Shown: in pieces, positions 11,947-12,145 of the stretch
Layout: every line of letters starts with the position of its first letter
Position numbering within the stretch: the stretch's first letter is position 1
Assembly: GCA_001820485.1 (NCBI GenBank)
Contig: MHPU01000009.1
Coordinates: forward strand, 1 to 12,145
DNA from: Candidatus Staskawiczbacteria bacterium RIFOXYD1_FULL_32_13
GTDB lineage: Bacteria > Patescibacteriota > Minisyncoccia > Minisyncoccales > Staskawiczbacteraceae
DNA: 12,145 nucleotides
Direction of reading: 5' to 3'
Position numbers and translations under genes: made by a program
The notes under the pieces: model-generated
Database searches by the model: none
Told to the model about the DNA's origin: nothing
The model's input: only the letters and a program-made list of their open reading frames with translations

Positions 11947-12145
11947 TTATATATCAAATTTTTTTAATAATGATTTAATAATTTCTATATTTTCTTCATG
12001 GCTTGGTTTTGCTCCACCTAAAATATTTAAAATATCTAATAGTTCATCTTTTTCAGAAAGTTGACTTGAATGCTTTATACTTAAAGTTATGGAAAATTGA
12101 GTTAATGATTGAGTTAATTTTTCAGTCAATTCTAACTCTTGTCTA
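11947..12145 (-). CDS. C-terminal end of an unidentified gene, cut by the window edge
   Basis: The frame is open to the window edge (RQELEL precede the TTG at 12129), so this is the last about 65 residues of a longer gene. It is polar and helical, with LDILNILGGAKPSHEENIEIIKSLLKKFDI at the end. It stops four bases before the grpE start, so the two are probably in one operon. The position is where hrcA often lies, but I cannot see HrcA-like conserved sequence in this fragment and do not assign it. Confidence 0.75.
   Translation of the reverse strand, partial: RQELELTEKLTQSLTQFSITLSIKHSSQLSEKDELLDILNILGGAKPSHEENIEIIKSLLKKFDI

Noticed and set aside
11943..11957. TTG start for grpE giving five extra residues
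   Set aside because: It overlaps the stop of the upstream gene and an ATG five codons later is a better start.
8895..12145. CIRCE operator or hrcA
   Set aside because: No TTAGCACTC-N9-GAGTGCTAA sequence is visible, and the fragment before grpE shows no HrcA-like sequence.
1..12145. CRISPR array or rRNA
   Set aside because: No regularly spaced direct repeats and no rRNA-like sequence were seen.

Overview
The window looks like part of a small, AT-rich bacterial genome, most likely from the Candidate Phyla Radiation (Patescibacteria, Parcubacteria-like). The grounds are inference: AT-rich coding sequence, almost no Shine-Dalgarno sites ahead of the long genes, a DnaJ with HPDKGGD after the J-domain HPD, a short GrpE with a cysteine-rich N-terminus, no CIRCE element, and intergenic palindromes of the CCTGCCTGC/GCAGGCAGG and AACTTATAA type. 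Every long gene reads with the standard bacterial code and there is no sign of UGA recoding.

Left part (about 1-4997, + strand): accessory genes that I read as the right end of an integrated mobile element. In order they are a partial gene of unknown function with a terminator, a MerR-like regulator under a consensus promoter whose -35 box sits inside a dyad, a 61-residue zinc-ribbon protein, a DUF5131 (phage Gp37/Gp68-like, three-cysteine radical-SAM-type motif) protein, a stand-alone serine-recombinase catalytic domain with Ala in place of the nucleophile Ser, an 80-codon ORF overlapping both neighbours, and a full-length large serine recombinase. The last nine codons and stop of that recombinase lie inside the 3' end of a tRNA-Ala gene on the opposite strand. 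This is the layout of an integrase at its own attachment site. The other element end is not in the window.

Middle (about 4911-5476, - strand): a promoter at the 3' end of dnaJ reads through a 95-bp palindromic repeat into tRNA-Lys(UUU), then a 32-codon single-membrane-span peptide gene with a strong GGAGG site, then an intrinsic terminator that ends two bases before tRNA-Ala(GGC). The tRNA-Ala terminator lies antisense within the end of the integrase coding sequence.

Right part (5456-12145, almost all - strand): a chaperone region. In transcription order it has the end of an unidentified gene, grpE, a CYTH-domain protein, a cytosolic trypsin-like protease, a GNAT acetyltransferase, an unidentified 119-codon gene, dnaK and dnaJ. 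GrpE, DnaK and DnaJ form the Hsp70 cycle; the protease may add protein quality control. Between dnaK and dnaJ, on the + strand, lies a GC-rich (52%) 300-bp unit with its own consensus promoter, strong ribosome site, two-span membrane protein and terminator. The spacers of this region carry several dyads. Two share an architecture and differ by a compensated base pair, and one palindrome of a related type is embedded in the dnaK coding sequence.
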